Source: Methyloversatilis sp. (GTDB lineage Bacteria > Pseudomonadota > Gammaproteobacteria > Burkholderiales > Rhodocyclaceae). Taken from it: 64,000 nt of DNA. The stretch is taken from the NCBI RefSeq assembly GCF_030698125.1, contig NZ_JAUYNV010000006.1, positions 1 to 64,000 on the forward strand. The letters run 5' to 3'. The position numbers were made by a program, and so were the translations under genes. Each line of letters starts with the position of its first letter. Positions within the stretch are counted from its first letter, which is position 1. This document shows positions 61,807 through 64,000 of this stretch, piece after piece. Below the pieces are notes generated by a model. It made no database searches. It had not been told where the DNA came from and saw only the letters and a program-made list of their open reading frames with translations.

Positions 61807-62907
61807 TCACCTGATGCGCTGGAATCGCCCGTCGGGCAGCAACGCCACCCGCCTTTCGAGTTCCAGCGAAAACAGCATGGCGGAGAGGGTGTCTGCCGTC
61901 AAGCCGGTATGTTGCGCGAGCAGGTCGATTCCGACCGGATCGAAGCCCATTGCATCAAGCAGCGCCGAGGCGTCGTCCGTCACGCGTGCGGCGGCGGCCC
62001 CGGCCGGTGCGACCTCTGGCTGCAGTTCGGACAGGATGTCGCGCGCGTCATCCACCAGTTTGGCCCCCTGGCGGATCAACTGATGGCAGCCCTTGGACAG
62101 CGGCGAGTGGATGGACCCCGGAATCGCGAACACCTCGCGCCCCTGGTCGCCGGCAAGGCGGGCGGTAATGAGCGTACCGCTGCGTGCTGCCGCCTCGACC
62201 ACCAGCACACCGCGTGACAGGCCGGAAATGATGCGATTGCGGCGCGGAAAGTTCTCCCGGAGCGCCGGTGTGCCGAGCGGAAATTCGGTGACCACCGCAC
62301 CCTGCGCGGCCACGCGGCGCGCGAGGTCCTGATTGCGCGGTGGGTAGATGCGGTCGGCACCGGTGCCGATTACCGCAATGGTCGAACCCGGACCGTCGAG
62401 CGCACCGTTGTGGGCGGCGGCGTCGCAGCCCAGCGCGAGGCCGCTGACGATGGTCAGGCCGCCGCGCGACAGCTCGCGCGCAAATTGTTCGGCTGTCTGC
62501 GCGCCCTGCGCGGTGGCGTTGCGCGCGCCGACAATGGCCAGCGCACGCCGGTTAAGCAGCTCGACGCGGCCTTTTACGTACAGCAGCGTCGGCGGGTCGG
62601 AAATTTCCAGCAGTGCTTGCGGATACGCGGCGTCTGCCAGTGTCACGAGGTGATTGCCGGGCTGCTGCGCCCAGTCGAGCGTACGGGCAATCGCTGCATC
62701 GTCATCGAAGGCGGCCAGCAGGCGGGCCGCCTTGTCGCCGACCGCCGCCGCGATCGCCGGGCCGGATGCCGCGAATACCCGCTCGGGCGGACCGAATGCC
62801 GACAGCAGACGGCGTTGCGCCTCCAGCCCGAGTCCGCGTGTCAGCGTGAGCCGCAGCCAGGCTGCGAGCGAAGCATCGGATACGGGCGCCACCGGCGACC
62901 GCGCCAT
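61807..62907 (-). CDS. dprA: DNA-processing protein DprA
   Basis: 366 residues: N-terminal SAM-like segment, Rossmann-type core with 'ALAIVGARNATAQGAQTAEQF', 'TIVSGLALGCDAAAHNGAL', 'RNRIISGLSRGVLVVEAAARSGTLITA' (in part) and 'VFAIPGSIHSPLSKGCHQLI', and a C-terminal winged helix. DprA loads RecA on incoming single strands in transformation. With comM at 43.4 kb it indicates competence capacity. Confidence 0.95.
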   Translation of the reverse strand: MARSPVAPVSDASLAAWLRLTLTRGLGLEAQRRLLSAFGPPERVFAASGPAIAAAVGDKAARLLAAFDDDAAIARTLDWAQQPGNHLVTLADAAYPQALLEISDPPTLLYVKGRVELLNRRALAIVGARNATAQGAQTAEQFARELSRGGLTIVSGLALGCDAAAHNGALDGPGSTIAVIGTGADRIYPPRNQDLARRVAAQGAVVTEFPLGTPALRENFPRRNRIISGLSRGVLVVEAAARSGTLITARLAGDQGREVFAIPGSIHSPLSKGCHQLIRQGAKLVDDARDILSELQPEVAPAGAAAARVTDDASALLDAMGFDPVGIDLLAQHTGLTADTLSAMLFSLELERRVALLPDGRFQRIR

Positions 62908-62921
62908 CGAGCCGTCGGCGT

Positions 62922-63941
62922 TCAGGGCTTGCGGACGCGGTCGCCGACGGTGATCGGGCGCTTGGCATCCATCACCAGCGCGTAGGAAATGGTGTCGAAC
63001 ACCCGGAACACGAACACCACGCCCGAACGTTCATCCGGCATCTGGAACGTGTTGATCTGCTGGTCGCGGCGCTCTGTGACCTGCTTGCCGGCGACAAAGG
63101 CGGCGAACACGTGGCCGACCTCCACACCATCGTTCGCGCCGCGGTTCAGCAGCACGACGTTGTGACGTCCGGCCGACGCTACGCCACCGACGATGCGTGC
63201 CACGCTGCCTTCGATATCCTTCTCGGGGGCACGCGGCACGTAGGCGACCAGTTCAGCCGGTGGCGCCGGCATCAAGCGGTCGCCCTTGCCCATTTCGAAC
63301 TGCGCTTTCTCGACTTCGAAAGTCGCCGGGTCGCCCTCGCGCGTCAGCCGCGCATCGCCGAGGTATTCGGCCTCGAAGCCGAGCACGGCCTTGGTCTCGG
63401 GATCGCGGATCGGGGCAGCCGGTCGATAGACATGCCACAGCGACGAGCTGTCGGTCACGCCGGTCACGTAGGCCACATCGCCCGCGCTGAGGTACACACG
63501 GCCTTCCTGCGTGCCGACGATGCGCGGCGCCGTTTCGTTGAAACCGGCTTCGACCGCAATCGGCCGGGTCAGGAAGGGTTCGATGGCCTTGTGCGGAATC
63601 GAGGCAATCGGCTCGGGCACCGCTTCTTCGTAGGTCCTGGGCGACAGTTTGACCGGCTGACCGACGCGCAGGCGAGGCGAACCGTTGAAATCTTCCAGAT
63701 AGACGATCTGCCCGGGGTAGATCAGGTGCGGGTTGCGGATCTGTTCGCGATTCATCCGCCAGACTTCGGGCCAGCGCCACGGCTCCTTCAGGAACAGGCC
63801 GGCAATGCCCCACAGCGTGTCGCCCGGCTTGACGACATGGCGATCAGGCGCGTTGCTGGCCATTGCGGGCGCACGGTCTGACTGGGCGAAGGCGGTCGCG
63901 CTTGAAAGGGCGACCAGCAGGGAGCATATAATCTTGCGCAT
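62922..63941 (-). CDS. LysM peptidoglycan-binding protein
   Basis: 339 residues. Signal peptide 'LLVALSSATAFAQ', LysM domain 'HVVKPGDTLWGIAGLFLKEP' to 'NPHLIYPGQIVYL', then a ~240-residue unassigned domain. ATG at 63941. Together with dprA, smg and topB it forms the usual betaproteobacterial block; def/fmt would be expected to the right beyond the window. Confidence 0.9.
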   Translation of the reverse strand: MRKIICSLLVALSSATAFAQSDRAPAMASNAPDRHVVKPGDTLWGIAGLFLKEPWRWPEVWRMNREQIRNPHLIYPGQIVYLEDFNGSPRLRVGQPVKLSPRTYEEAVPEPIASIPHKAIEPFLTRPIAVEAGFNETAPRIVGTQEGRVYLSAGDVAYVTGVTDSSSLWHVYRPAAPIRDPETKAVLGFEAEYLGDARLTREGDPATFEVEKAQFEMGKGDRLMPAPPAELVAYVPRAPEKDIEGSVARIVGGVASAGRHNVVLLNRGANDGVEVGHVFAAFVAGKQVTERRDQQINTFQMPDERSGVVFVFRVFDTISYALVMDAKRPITVGDRVRKP

Positions 63942-64000
63942 GTTGTGGCCTCGCACTGGCGGATGCCGGTAGCACAACGGTTACGGACGGATGGTCGCCG

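Overview
The window is high-GC betaproteobacterial chromosome dominated by a hydrogen-oxidation ('Knallgas') locus of about 34 kb. Two backgrounds appear to meet at its left edge. Positions 1-6.7 kb (FtsX/MacB-type permease, PAS sensor kinase, alpha/beta hydrolase, Anbu-type proteasome homologue, MutS) read like a Comamonadaceae chromosome and favour GAG for Glu. From hoxG (8.2 kb) rightward GAA is favoured. The right-hand housekeeping block (comM, pyrE, xthA, topB-smg-dprA-LysM) plus two PEP-CTERM proteins suggests a Rhodocyclales-like host. Taxon names are my inference from sequence style, not a search result. The change falls inside or next to hoxK, so it is either a recombination junction or an assembly join.

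Hydrogenase locus, 7.1-41.6 kb, all on the + strand except one gene. The order hoxK-G-Z-M-L-O-Q-R-T-V-hypA-B-F-C-D-E-X-hoxA-B-C-J is the order I know from Ralstonia eutropha, with extra modules: hupE after hoxG, a HigA-like HTH gene before hoxM, an unknown 161-residue gene before hypX, the complete NAD-reducing hydrogenase hoxFUYHW between hoxA and hoxB, a reversed PEP-CTERM gene between hoxB and hoxC, and about 6.4 kb between hoxC and hoxJ. Three [NiFe] hydrogenases are encoded: an O2-tolerant membrane-bound group 1d enzyme with all six proximal-cluster cysteines, a cytoplasmic bidirectional NAD-linked enzyme, and an H2 sensor whose large subunit lacks the cleavable tail. HypA-F make and insert the Fe(CN)2CO/Ni cofactor, HypX supplies CO aerobically, HoxM and HoxW are the tail proteases, and HoxB/C-HoxJ-HoxA is the H2-sensing cascade. 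A sigma-54 type -24/-12 element lies 100 bp upstream of hoxK, as expected for a HoxA-driven operon.

The hoxC-hoxJ gap (33.7-40.1 kb) is the most unusual part. A two-gene AAA ATPase plus TOPRIM-like (DUF4276-type) cassette is bracketed by two near-identical 47-bp copies of the hoxC 3' end. It is followed by a Fic-family protein with a wHTH and a degenerate active site, the nickel regulator NikR, and a TonB-dependent receptor preceded by an 11/12 match to the E. coli NikR operator. This points to nickel-repressed outer-membrane nickel uptake embedded in the hydrogenase locus.

Right of 41.5 kb is ordinary chromosome: class V aminotransferase, YidH-like protein, ComM, PyrE, XthA, GDSL esterase with PEP-CTERM, YqjD/YqjE/YqjK-like envelope proteins, an HDOD protein, an AmpG-like permease, a btuCDF-type ABC importer, a NERD/UvrD helicase, PPC and NnrU proteins, an entericidin, topoisomerase III, Smg, DprA and a LysM protein. 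A 326-bp gap near 56.3 kb carries duplicated palindromes that match DnaA boxes.
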